This document shows, piece after piece, positions 23,295-33,701 of a stretch of DNA of 64,000 bases. Where the stretch lies: contig JBAIZL010000002.1 of the NCBI GenBank assembly GCA_036971475.1, forward strand, positions 45,878,729 through 45,942,728, written 5' to 3'. A program made the position numbers and the translations under genes. Within the stretch, counting starts at the first letter, position 1. The number at the start of each line of letters is the position of its first letter. Source of the DNA: Prosapia bicincta. Lineage: Eukaryota > Arthropoda > Insecta > Hemiptera > Cercopidae. Below the pieces are notes generated by a model, which ran no database searches, was not told the DNA's origin, and saw only the letters and a program-made list of their open reading frames with translations.

Positions 23295-23369
23295 TGCGAC
23301 TAAGTAGTTTGTAAGTAAGAGCAATTGTATACTAAAATAAATTTTTAGGTTCAACTCCCGGCCTAGCCA
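23295..23369 (+). mobile_element. tRNA-like segment, probable SINE head or tRNA pseudogene
   Basis: GTAAGTAAGAGCA at about 23321-23333 resembles the end of a tRNA D arm with an RNA polymerase III A box. GGTTCAACTCC at 23348-23358 matches the B box consensus GGTTCRANTCC, followed by CGGCCTAGCC like a tRNA 3' acceptor side. The A-to-B spacing is normal for a tRNA, but the anticodon region is AT-filled and the acceptor stem does not pair well, so this is not a functional tRNA. A tRNA-derived SINE remnant is the best guess. Confidence 0.45.
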
Positions 23370-23592
23370 AACATACATGCTTATTTTGTTTCACTCAAGT
23401 CATATCTTTTATATCTTTTACCAATACATATTAAATATATTACAGCGTCTTAAATAAGCTGGAGTCGTGTGATAGTCTAAATTAAATCAAGAAAGACACC
23501 ATTATTTTTGTTAATAATTTCAGGGTCGTTTTATGAAATGTTAGTAGTCATATTAAATTATCATTCACACACACACACACACACACACAAAA

Positions 23593-23656
<64 letters not shown>

Positions 23657-26058
23657 ACACACACACACACACACGACACTCACAAACAAACACACGAACG
23701 CAGATTTAAAACCGTCACTGAAATATAAGGACAGTTGTTAAATTTTTCAGCAGTAGTATTTGACTTTAGTAGCTACATTCATTGAGTCTTGCATAATGAC
23801 TAAACATATTTCGTAGCCCAAGCACCAAACTCAAATAGTTGTTACACATCAAAAGCTGTGTCTTTTGATAAAAATTTTCATTCACCACTTGTTGGCGATA
23901 AATCATACTAATCTAGCACATTGAAATGTCAAGCGGCTAAGTAAACAAACTAGCTAATATGCAAATTTCATCTAATTAGGAACGGCCAAACAAAAACTGT
24001 CCTTCGTTGGCTTGTGCCAGGACATGTAAGTTTCCAAGTGCAACGCAATGATACCCGCATCATGAGTCTAGCAGCTGATCGATTCACCTGCGACAAAGCT
24101 TTCCTCGGTCCCGCATCTACAAGTTGATAAGCTTTCATAATTATTAGCCATAACAATCTGTCACGCCGTAGCTTTCTGTAATTAACGCGTGTTCGATTGA
24201 TAACGGCCGAGCTGCAACAACCGTAATCATTGTTCTATGTTTGCTAGAAACCGTATTGCAGACGAATAACTCTCCAATTACAAATAAGCTTAGTAGTCAA
24301 TTCTCCAAAAAATTACCTTTGGTTTCAGATTATATTCTAGGAAAGACATTTATAAGATACTTGATATAAGATCATAAAGTACGAGTGAAGTAGAGTAATT
24401 GAGGAATTATTTTTCACTAGTTTTTTACTTCATAAATATAGAATATAATTAAACCATACCCGTTGTTAGTAATGTGTACTTTTTAAATTAGAATAAAAAT
24501 CACAAGCAGCTAATAAATATACCAGCACGTAAAATACAAAAATTCTAATTAAACTAGCAAAAGTGGATGAGATAAAAAATTTTGAAGAACTTATCTTCGA
24601 GTAGATAAGAGATATTTTCTAAAACGAAAATATTTTCAAATGAAAACAGAGGAGGCAATCGTGAAAAATAGTGGGAAATTGAAAAAATGTGGAAATCAAA
24701 TATTGAATCGTAATTAAAACTTGGGAAAAGATGGATTCGGCTGGAATAAAAACTTAAGTGGTTAATTTCAGACGAGGGACCCTGCATGAGCACTTCACCG
24801 TCTTCCAAGTGGAGAATCTCTCAGTCACGCCCCTTTGCTGACTACATCGTTACTGGTAACTCACAATTATCCGGCCCAGTCATCTAGACTATAACTATTA
24901 TAAGTTATAGATACTAATGGGGAAACCCAGGCATACTACTTCGGCCCAGAATTTTCCGATACCGTAAGTGGTAGTATTAAATAGCCTAATAAGTATATGA
25001 ACCTAGGTTTAGCTTTTTTCATTGCTTTTTAGCTATTGGGCTAACAATGTTGAGGAGATTTAGTTCTCTGGATTAGGCACACCATCAATTATAGAACAAG
25101 GAATTGATCAAATTAGACATGTGTCTAATTGAGCTTCTGGAGAACATTTTCTGGAAGAATTACTTGTAAATATCATCGGAGGCCCGATCATGAGAAGAAA
25201 TTCAAATAAGTATGTAGGCTAAACTGTTATTTTATGAGGTTTGGTATCTAGATTGACAAATTCGTGCCAAAAAGAAAAGGTTAGTTGCAGCAATCAGGTC
25301 CGAGTAACACAGGGCTGATTCGTAGACAGCAGTAAATGCGGAATTAGCAATTTATATCTCTTTTGAGAAGGAAAAGAGACCGGTATTGGTGGAGAAAACG
25401 GCTATTATAGGTACCAGAAAAGAGATTAAGAGGTCTAGTGGGTTGAAACCAAAAGGTTTCAAAAGGTGGTACTTGAAGTGCAACTACCTCCCCGTGGTGA
25501 GACCTGGATTATTTGGTATGAACTAGTGAAGAGTTGCCCAATGCAAAGTTGACTAACGAAAGCTAATGTGTATATTTGTAATGTTAGAAATGTTATAGTT
25601 ACTGTGATTGTTACTTAATGTGATTGTTATATTAACATCTTAAAGTCCGCCAAAGGACTCTTAGTGCGTTGACGTTAGTCGTTCCCCATAGCTTCAACAG
25701 AGCATATAGTACTTAGGTTTGTGTATGTTATGTATGTGTAATCCCTAATAGAATAGAAACTGTATTTCAAAGAATATTGTGACCATTTTAAGAATTAAAG
25801 ATAAGTAGAGCTAAAATATTCTTCGAGATAAAAACTGGATTTGAAATTTCACCTACATGAACTCTAAATTTTGGTGACTCATACTTTTTTATTTGCACTA
25901 AAAAATCATTTGAATTTGTAGTTTTTTTTAATTTCCGGGGAGATGATTCTAATTCTTCGATCCCTCAGAAAGATATTTCCCGGCGTCAGAGAAACGTATT
26001 ACCATTTTCTGAATTGTAAAACGTATTACTTTAAATTAACATTTGTTATTTATTCAGG
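23370..26058. other. No gene seen; contains a (CA)n tract and a G+C-richer patch at 23960-24260
   Basis: The patch at 23960-24260 is non-repetitive, mixed and stop-rich, with homeodomain-type ATTA words around AACGGCCGAGC; it resembles a conserved non-coding element. About 24900-25560 is mixed sequence that may be an old transposon fragment (AAGGTTTCAAAAGGTGG and CTACCTCCCCGTGG words), but I recognise no protein in it. Confidence 0.4.
23566..23674. repeat. (CA)n microsatellite, interrupted
   Basis: A CA run of about 109 bp broken by AAAT and by two ACATAC steps. Confidence 0.98.
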
Positions 26059-26275
26059 TGGAAGGGCTCAGATGAAATTACAAGGGAGGAGATAGAGAGA
26101 AGGCTATGGGCATGGTTTGGACATGTAAAGAGGATGACAGAAAGCAAATTGCTCCGAAAAGATACTGGAGTGGAAGAAGTTTTGACGAAACAATGACTGC
26201 AAGAAACTTAGAAGAGGCATTAATGTATGTCCGAAGAAATTTGGAATTGGGAAAGGAGAGGCGAAAGTTCAGGTG
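26059..26275 (+). pseudogene. LINE reverse transcriptase C-terminal relic
   Basis: From the TGG at 26059, one frame gives a block ending in REEIERRLWAWFGHVKRMTES, then KLLRK, which is the typical tail of non-LTR retrotransposon proteins (RRLxWFGHVxRM, then LP(R/K)KILEW). A frameshift near 26157 is needed to read ILEWKKF. A second shift restores a frame with LEEALMYVRRNLE and a basic end (GKERRKFR) at a TGA (26273-26275). Such tails occur in several LINE clades, so I do not assign one. At least two frameshifts and no upstream RT motifs make it a dead, 5'-truncated copy. Confidence 0.82.
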
Positions 26276-27489
26276 AAAGTATTTATTTTTTATTATTTAT
26301 TGAGTAGCTTTAAACCGCTTTTAAGTACTAATGGTGAAGTATTTTGAAGTATTTAGTAGATAAATCGATAAGAGAAGTAATAACATTCTTTAAAAGGTAC
26401 TCTTTAATTAAAATTCCCAACATATTACATAATTCATATTTTATTCACCATCTTTCAATTTTTCCTAAGAAAAATAAATTATTCTATTTATTTATTGAAC
26501 ATTTACAAATCGGCGAGAAATAGCCTTTCTTTTAGCCTGTTTACCAAACCTCGCTTTAACAACCCATTATGTCCAGTAGCGCACCTGTAGCGTGTGCCTT
26601 TCCCAAAGGTAGGCCCTCCTACTGATCTATGTTCACCCTTCTGCTATGAATCATAGCCACCTCACGTGTCTGATCTATAAATTGTCGCCTTCGCATTTTT
26701 AATAAATTTTGTTTGAAATAAAGATGTCCGAACTGCGATTGTTTGACGATAGGAGCGCTGCTGTAGATAGCAATCTCAGTAGCGCATTAGGGGGTGGATA
26801 AGATCCCAGCTATAAATTGTGCTGTCTTTTGAAACATTGTATAAAATTACGAATCGTAATACACAACAATATATAACCTACGACGCTACGTTTATGCGTA
26901 TGAAAATTCAAACATTTTAAATTCTAACCGCAAAAAAATAAATATAAAGTTCCGTTTAACATTCACTCCAACTACTCGTGAGGACATCAGCTGGGGTGAT
27001 GAGACACTAGATGGACACGTGCATGTGCATGATCTTTGGTTGATTTGTTTTTAGTACTGTTACTTTCTTACAGAAGTTCAATTTTACAGAAGGCAATTTT
27101 AGATTAAATGACTATTTATTAATTCATGCCCTTGTACAGCTGTTATTATATACACACTTGACGCTTGTAAAATCACCTAAACACTGTATTTTTAGGTCTA
27201 ATAATACAAGTTACCTTATATATACACTTAAGAAGCACTAAACTGTCACTCTCTGTCTCTCTGCTATTAAAGTTTTCCTTTCGAAACACTGATCCTATTC
27301 TCGCTTCCCAAAACATTTATACATTGCCACTTCCAGTAATTTCTACCTACTTACGTCTAGAAGGCTCTAGCAATTTTGAAATCTCTTTCTATTGTTTTCG
27401 TTCAAGAGTGAATGGGCTTATAGTTGTCAATCAGTGTGGCATAAATCATGGTTGAGGAGTTGCCTGTTTCAGTATTAATATGAGGCACA
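26276..27489. other. No gene seen
   Basis: Mixed sequence at 26550-26700 and 26990-27010 without a recognisable frame. The right part (27400-27489) may be the 3' untranslated tail of the LINE relic that follows on the minus strand. Confidence 0.45.
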
Positions 27490-28415
27490 TGCGAATTCAC
27501 CAGAAAGGAAACGTTACAAGGGATCTGCAGGACATCAGCATGCTCCAGGAAATTGAAAACATCTCTTCATCAAAGCGAGCGTCATTGATTCCCAGAGCTT
27601 TCATGCTTTCAAGACATTGATGTACAATGACTCTCTCCTGCCTCTCTGTTTCGAGAGGTAAGGTCCATCAGTGTAGATGTACACCCACTCATTACACGGG
27701 TGTGGGTGGAAATGTCTCTGAAGCGCATGTCTTTAGCTCCAGATATACGAATCGTACTTTTTGGCATTTAGGTTCAGAAGAAGAAGTCGATATCCAGGTA
27801 ATTGATATTAGCCCCTAAGGTCATGTAGTTCTAGAAGAGAAATGGATCGTGCAGGAATTTGAACGTATCTCTCAAGTTCGTGTATTTGGAGGGAAGAGTG
27901 GTCTTTAAGCTACTTGCAGGTGTTTTGGTCAATCCAGACATGTTTGCCCAATTCGGTTTGCTCTCTCCCAGAATATGACAGTATTTTTGTTTTTTAGCGG
28001 CTCTAAATGCTCTAATTCAGCTTGAAGCTTTATGGTACGGGTGGTTTTAACCCCGCCGGTAATGGTTTTCAAAGTATTATTTTTCCTACATGTTTTTTTT
28101 CTAACACAGATTAAACCACACTACTCGTCTACTCAAGTATGAACCGTACATAGCAAGCCGTCACCAACACATCTCCCCACTCAGTGCAGTAAGCTTTAGG
28201 ACGTTAAGTTTTGAATCATATTCGGCTGAATTTTTTACGTAGTCTCTCCACGTTAGTTCACCTTCAATGGCATTCCCAAGTATTTCGAGAGAGAGCTTTA
28301 AATTTACCAGGACTGTCCTTAGCATGTACATAACTGATGACATAGTCAACGGGGGAGCCGCAAGAATAGCTGTAGCTAGTCGGGCCTCACAATCCGATAT
28401 GGAGTGAAGTGCCAT
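27490..28415 (-). pseudogene. LINE relic: end of reverse transcriptase, connecting region and RNase H
   Basis: Reading the minus strand from 28415 down, about 28300-28165 gives GELTWRDYVKN, then SKLNVLKLTALSGEMCW, matching the (L/F)xxKLTWxxH...LNxLKxLxGxxWG region that follows the reverse transcriptase in jockey/R1/I-type elements. About 28080-27940 gives KTITGGVKTT and later LEPLKNK, resembling the ITGGxKSTP...LEPL connector of those elements. At 27690-27664 EWVYIYTDG is the first RNase H motif with its catalytic Asp, and further on FDEEMFSI is the second, with its Glu. Frameshifts and stops (for example the stop after NVLKA) separate the blocks. RNase H presence points to the I/R1-like group. 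The 5' part of the RT and the endonuclease are missing. Confidence 0.8.
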
Positions 28416-31323
28416 TTAAGAAGTATAAATACATATGCGTGTATAACCAAACCATTTTGGTAGGTTAATGTTATTACACTCACATACCCATTCTCATGAG
28501 TAAATACATGTACCAAAACAGGGGTATTAAACCAACCCGATCTAGGGTCCCAAAAGGCACTCAATAAGAAAATGGAATACAGATTAGACCCTAAAAAACA
28601 AGCAATGCTGACTGCAAGATGCAGAATGCATGACCTCGTCCTTTACGAATTAATGGTTGAAAGGCAAAAGAATCGGGGAAAAACGTTAAGTGATCTACTT
28701 GCAGTTTTCAATAAACTTAACTGTTAAAAACTCTACTATGTAAGTTATTTGAAAATTTTCGAGCACGTGTAAACCCAGTATAACACTAAAACATTCGCCT
28801 TCAATAAATGGTTGAAGGATGAGACAGCAAACTTAACTATTCCAATAGCAATATACTGCGCTATGGGTGTGGGTAACATAACTAAAGGCAAACGTCTTAC
28901 CTATACGATTTCCTAACAATATTCAGTTGTGTTAAAAATATCCGTTTAGTTTAGACTCTTCAACTGGAATTATTGTTCACTTTTTATGTAGGTTTCTTAT
29001 GATAAAAATTGAATACATACCTATGGGATATCATTTACCAGTGTTTCTCACGTTACCGCACGGACAATAATTTTAAAATTATTAAGTGAAATTAATAATT
29101 TCTGGAATTTTGCTTCTAAAGTGTTATACATGTTTTCTTTCAACAACAATGAGAAGGAATGTGATTACTCTATGTCTTAAAAAAAGGAGAAACTAGAGGT
29201 AACATAGCCTACAATTAAATACGTAAATATTTATTTTCCTTATAATGTTCTCACTTTATAAGTAAATAAGCCTAAATAGAATTTGTTTGCATGAATTACA
29301 ACGTTGAATAGAATTAGGCTTAAATCATTGCAATAATGTTTGATGGATAGGAACGAAAAAATTCATTGGACCCGAAATAGGTAATATTTGTATCTAATAA
29401 AACGTATTTTTATAATGTGTTTATGTATTAAAGATATTTTTTTTAGTTACATGAGAAAAGGAGATGATTAATTAAATTTTTATAGTAGTTTTTGAATTTA
29501 TTATTCATCAGTTATGCTTTACCTATAGTTATGATTTTAAAATTATTGATACTCTTATTAGAAGCCCAAGGAGCTCTACTTTATATACTTTTAAGTCAGT
29601 ACTTTTTGTTTATAATGTGTGTTTAATATTATTTGTTTATTAAATTATATTATGTTTGTGTAATAGGCCTACTGTGTATCCCTATTTTTTTTTCTATTAA
29701 GAAAACACTATGAAAATATTAAATAATAGTAAGAGTCGTCTTGATTTTTGTGAACATTTAAAAGATGAAACTCTTGTCTATAACTACAAAGGTGTACTTT
29801 ACTAATACACCGGGCCTCCTTCCACTGAATCATACGATTAGCATAATGCGCGACACCATTCATGACCTAAGATAAACAATTAGCTGACAAACAATGGGGC
29901 CAGCTGATAAACGCACACCTGTCCCTATTGTCAACAATACAACCACTTTAGGTTAGTATATAGTGTGTAATACATTTTAAAACATAAAATAATACATACA
30001 AAGTTAAAATTAGGATTAGCAAATGTGTACAAATCTTCTAAATCGTAATTGTAATAAACTATTTTACAGTTTTTGCAAATTTCGTTTAATAAATTCAAGA
30101 GTCACAGTTCATTAAATTAGAGAAATAATTTTATTAGAAAAATTTTAAACAATTAGTTAAATTTTCCTGAACTTATAATTTCAGTAGATTTATGGAAAAA
30201 CCCGTACTGAGACATAACGTTTCCGGATTTTCCCAAGTGATCTTCATCCGTATCTAAGTAGTGACTAGGGCTTTAAGAGAATTACAATTCGTTATTTTGA
30301 TAAATTCAAACGTAAGCATTCGGCGATCATCTAGACAACAATATCATCGAACACATCTCTAAATTATAAAAGAAACTAAGCAAGAAAATACGAGACCAAT
30401 ATAAAGGATTTTATTAAGTGAATATATTATAAAATTTGTAAGCTTTGAAAGAATATAGGATATAACATTACCAAATATTTTTGTATTTCCTATCATCTTG
30501 TCCTTTATTTGCATTAGAAAATTTGATTTCTCTTCGAAATAAATATAGAATCAAAATCTCTATTAAACTATTTACTGCTGCATATGTTCCGTATTCCAAA
30601 TCGACCCTCCAGTCTAGAGGGCAATGATTGATTCCCTCCCTCCCAGTTAGAGATAATTTTTTACACGACTCGTGGGGGTCGTAACAATCCTTTTGGTAAG
30701 GGTGCGATCTTGTAGAATGAAACGTAAAAAATGAAACCCTCGTGAAAAAATAAACACAAAGCAAATCAGGAAAATGTCCCTCACGCCCTAAATCCTAAGC
30801 CAACGGCGGTTTAATTGGATATAATGGAACAGTTAAGTGGCTTATGTTGTATTTAATGTTGAGAGAGAACATATTGATAGGCACGGCCTTACAAACACAA
30901 TAAAATGATTTATTTGAGTTTCATGGTGGCATTGTCAGTGTTATACTTCAATAAGAGAAGATATTAAGAATTGTGTATTTGATAGATATGATTATCGTAA
31001 ATTAAAGTAAAGACTTTAAAATATTAATCAGTTACCTTTGACTTGTTTGTGAGATTATACGTTATGAAAAGAACGTGTTACAATGGTGACAAACTGTTGT
31101 AAAGTCAAGGAAATGAGTTTTATACCTTGTTTAGAAAATCAGTAAATCACGTCTTACGACATTTGATCAGTAATATTATTCAATGACTCAAACAATCTTT
31201 TATGTTTATAGCTAATGTTAATTCAAACTATGAGTATAGCTGTTATCATACATTTTAAGAGACAGAATTTGTTGTCCCTAAAATTTCCTCTAATAAACAA
31301 TCTTTATTAGTGGTAATTCATTA
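28416..31323. other. No gene seen; candidate relic hammerhead at 30200-30260 and G+C-richer patches
   Basis: The 98-codon minus-strand frame at 30468-30764 and the 62-codon frame at 28376-28564 show no family features. About 29790-29950 is mixed, with GATA-type and homeodomain-type words, and could be regulatory. On the minus strand near 30200-30260 a worn hammerhead is suggested: CGGATGA in place of CTGATGA, then GGAAACGTT, then a stem I of seven or eight pairs. A TAGGCCTA palindrome is at 29664. Confidence 0.4.
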
Positions 31324-31403
<80 letters not shown>

Positions 31404-31423
31404 ATGTATATATATTTATATAA

Positions 31424-31461
<38 letters not shown>

Positions 31462-31549
31462 TTATATAAATATATATATACATTATAAATATATATATAT
31501 ATATTTGTAATGTATATATATTTATATAAATATATATATATATTACATT
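31324..31549. repeat. (TA)n tract and alternating inverted AT repeats
   Basis: A TA run (about 31331-31397) is followed by three copies of a segment built from TTTATAATGTATA, ATTTATATAAAT and a TA run, in alternating orientation (about 31398-31445, 31450-31500 and 31505-31550). The first two form a palindrome of about 100 bp. Such sequence extrudes easily as a cruciform and is a typical fragile or expansion-prone site. Confidence 0.85.
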
Positions 31550-31555
31550 CACTGG

Positions 31556-32013
31556 TGACAAAATAAACAAAATTACAAGATTATTCAAAGAAACATATTT
31601 ACAAATAACTTAAAAAACTGATAATAAAATTAAAAATATAATAAACAATAACTATAATCAAAATAATATGCACGAAAGTAATGGTGTATATAATATAAAA
31701 TGTCAAGATTGTAATCAATTATATGTAGGTCAAACAAAAAAGAAAGATACAAAGAACATTTAAACGCTTATATTAAACCAAACATATACAATTCAAATTT
31801 TGCTACTCATTGTATAAATGATGGACACAAATTTCCTGAAAAAGAAAATATGAAATTAATAAAAGAATTAAACATAGGGAAATGAATAATTGTGAAACAT
31901 TAGAAATTTATAAACATAAAGTTAAAGACAGAATAATTGAAGAACAGATTCAAGTGAGATCAAGGCACCAAACTATTTATAAGGTCATTGATCTTATAGA
32001 AAAAATTACATAA
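31556..32013 (+). pseudogene. Penelope-like retroelement, C-terminal GIY-YIG endonuclease remnant
   Basis: The frame containing 31680 reads NGVYNIKCQDC, then QLYVGQTK. This is the GIY-YIG signature as found at the C-terminus of Penelope-like proteins (GVYxLxCxxC...YIGQT), including the paired cysteines. After a frameshift near 31740 the reading RYKEHLNAYI continues to FATHCINDGHKF, matching the R...EH...F..H....H part of the domain. A further frameshift near 31880 gives EMNNCETLEIYKHK, including the expected catalytic Glu, then IIEEQIQ and a stop at 32011. Upstream, [10 protein letters not shown] is followed by a stop. No reverse transcriptase is found; the TA array begins directly upstream, so the copy is 5'-truncated and dead. 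The hammerhead motif 87 nt downstream fits the known Penelope-like layout. Confidence 0.88.
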
Positions 32014-32099
32014 AGTGCAATTCAGTACTTATAAACATATAGTTGTTTGTAATACATAGTTATATAGTTTTTGTAAAAATATTTTGTTTCATAATTAAT

Positions 32100-32145
32100 C
32101 TTCCTGAAGACGCGGTTACTGTTTTATCGGCGAAAAGCTTTGAAT
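32100..32145 (+). ncRNA. Hammerhead ribozyme-like motif 3' of the GIY-YIG relic
   Basis: CTTC pairs three of four bases with GAAT (32142-32145). The core is CTGAAGA at 32104-32110 (N7 = A), followed by C where other copies have T. Stem II is weaker (GCGG with CGGC, one G-G mismatch) around a 12-nt loop that still contains TACTGTTTTA as in the other copies. GAAA at 32132-32135, AGCT and TT complete the motif. Its position in the element's 3' tail is the link between the foldbacks of this window and Penelope-like elements. The tail continues with a CTATTCTTGTTTTTG segment, the family's 3' word. Confidence 0.7.
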
Positions 32146-32197
32146 AATATATGTATTAAAACTATTCTTGTTTTTGAAATATTTTTAATTTGTTAAT

Positions 32198-32200
32198 TAC

Positions 32201-32226
<26 letters not shown>
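32198..32226. repeat. (TA)n microsatellite at the element's 3' end
   Basis: A short TA run follows the Penelope-like tail after an AATTTGTTAATTA stretch. Confidence 0.95.
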
Positions 32227-32231
<5 letters not shown>

Positions 32232-33612
32232 GATGTTTAAAGAAAAATGAAAACTAAAAAAATTACAATGGTAAAAATGTAGGAATGAAATGTCCCAAAT
32301 ATATTTACATTCAAGTAATAAATTAGAAAATCAGAAATTATGTAATGTGTGTTGTAAAATTTAGTAATGCTTACTAAGTTGTATAACGCAATACTAAACA
32401 ATCTGCCAATGATAACATGTTTCTAATTTATATCCTTTATAACCACGTGTATGGAATTTTATTTATTTAATCATAATGTATTTTAGGAAACAAAAGACCG
32501 CATTATATTACACTTTTGACGTGTTTTGTGTATGTTTTATTATTTCTCTAGAACTATCATTTTGAGAAATAACTATTGGCTGTTGTTATTCTAATCAGTG
32601 AGTATTAGTTGCGTCCCATGTGTCATGAGTAGGTCACCTTGATAAAATAAAAGGCTTCATGAAAGAAAAGGGGAAAAGGAATGTGAATGTGGAGGGCAGT
32701 AGCAGAGGGATACGAGGACCCTGGCGTAAGAGTATGTAAACGTGCTCAGAGCTGATGGAATTTAGTGGTTCTAAAGGCCATGTGTCAAAAAGCTTTTAAA
32801 TAGCAAGTGTTATTCCGTGTATTTTAATACCAGTCCAATTTCCGAAATTTATTAAAAATCATTGTTTAAACAGTGAGAAAACGTAATTATAACATTTATT
32901 TAGTGGCGTATTTTAAAGTCTTTGTCTTGTAGTATTTTTTTACTAAAGTATTTACTACTAGTATTTATGTATTTTTAAAATATAACAATTTTACGGTGGC
33001 GAATAAAACGTTTGTATGAGATTTACATGATTTATTTTAAAAAAATAACAACTATCTCGTGACTTACGAATGAAATTTAACTTCAAATACAAGGAAAAGA
33101 AGATTGGTTATAAGTAAGTAATACTTGACAAACACGCCTCATGGCCCGTTTAATGCAGACTGTTTTACTAACACAAAAACGTTTAACAACCGTAGCTGGA
33201 TACAGCATATATGGCAAAAGAGCCTGAAGGAGACATTAAAATACCTCTTGATTTGATAAAATAAAGTAATATTGACTCATAAGAATATATCTACCGTACT
33301 TTTTTTTAGTATTATAAATTGAGAATGTTTACAAAAAAGTAGCTTCAAATAATTTTATTTATAAAATAAAAATATATAAAGTCTATAAAAATATTACATA
33401 ACCTCAAAAACGCCGTAATAATTCGATTTCTTTCAGAAATGTATTGTATATTATAATATCCTATAAGAAGGCATAAAATCATACAATGTAAAATAAAACA
33501 GGCTCATTTATTATTTTAACTCTACATTTCTTAGTTAAATTTTACAACTTATAATAATTAAAAATTTAAATTTTACTAAACAGCTGCTAGAAAATGAGCC
33601 AAATTATATTAA
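32227..33612. other. No gene seen
   Basis: AT-rich, with a slightly mixed patch at 32620-32780 (AGGGGAAAAGGAATGTGAATG); no frame or repeat is supported. Confidence 0.55.
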
Positions 33613-33662
33613 ATGTGTGTGTGTGTGTGTGTGTGTGTGTTTTTGTCTGTGTGTGTGTCTGT

Positions 33663-33698
<36 letters not shown>
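33613..33698. repeat. (GT)n microsatellite, interrupted
   Basis: A GT run of about 86 bp broken by TTTTGTC, TC and GAG steps. Confidence 0.98.

Positions 33699-33701
<3 letters not shown>

Noticed and set aside
23295..23369. Functional tRNA gene
   Set aside because: The B box is good, but the acceptor and anticodon stems do not pair and no Pol III terminator follows at the right place.
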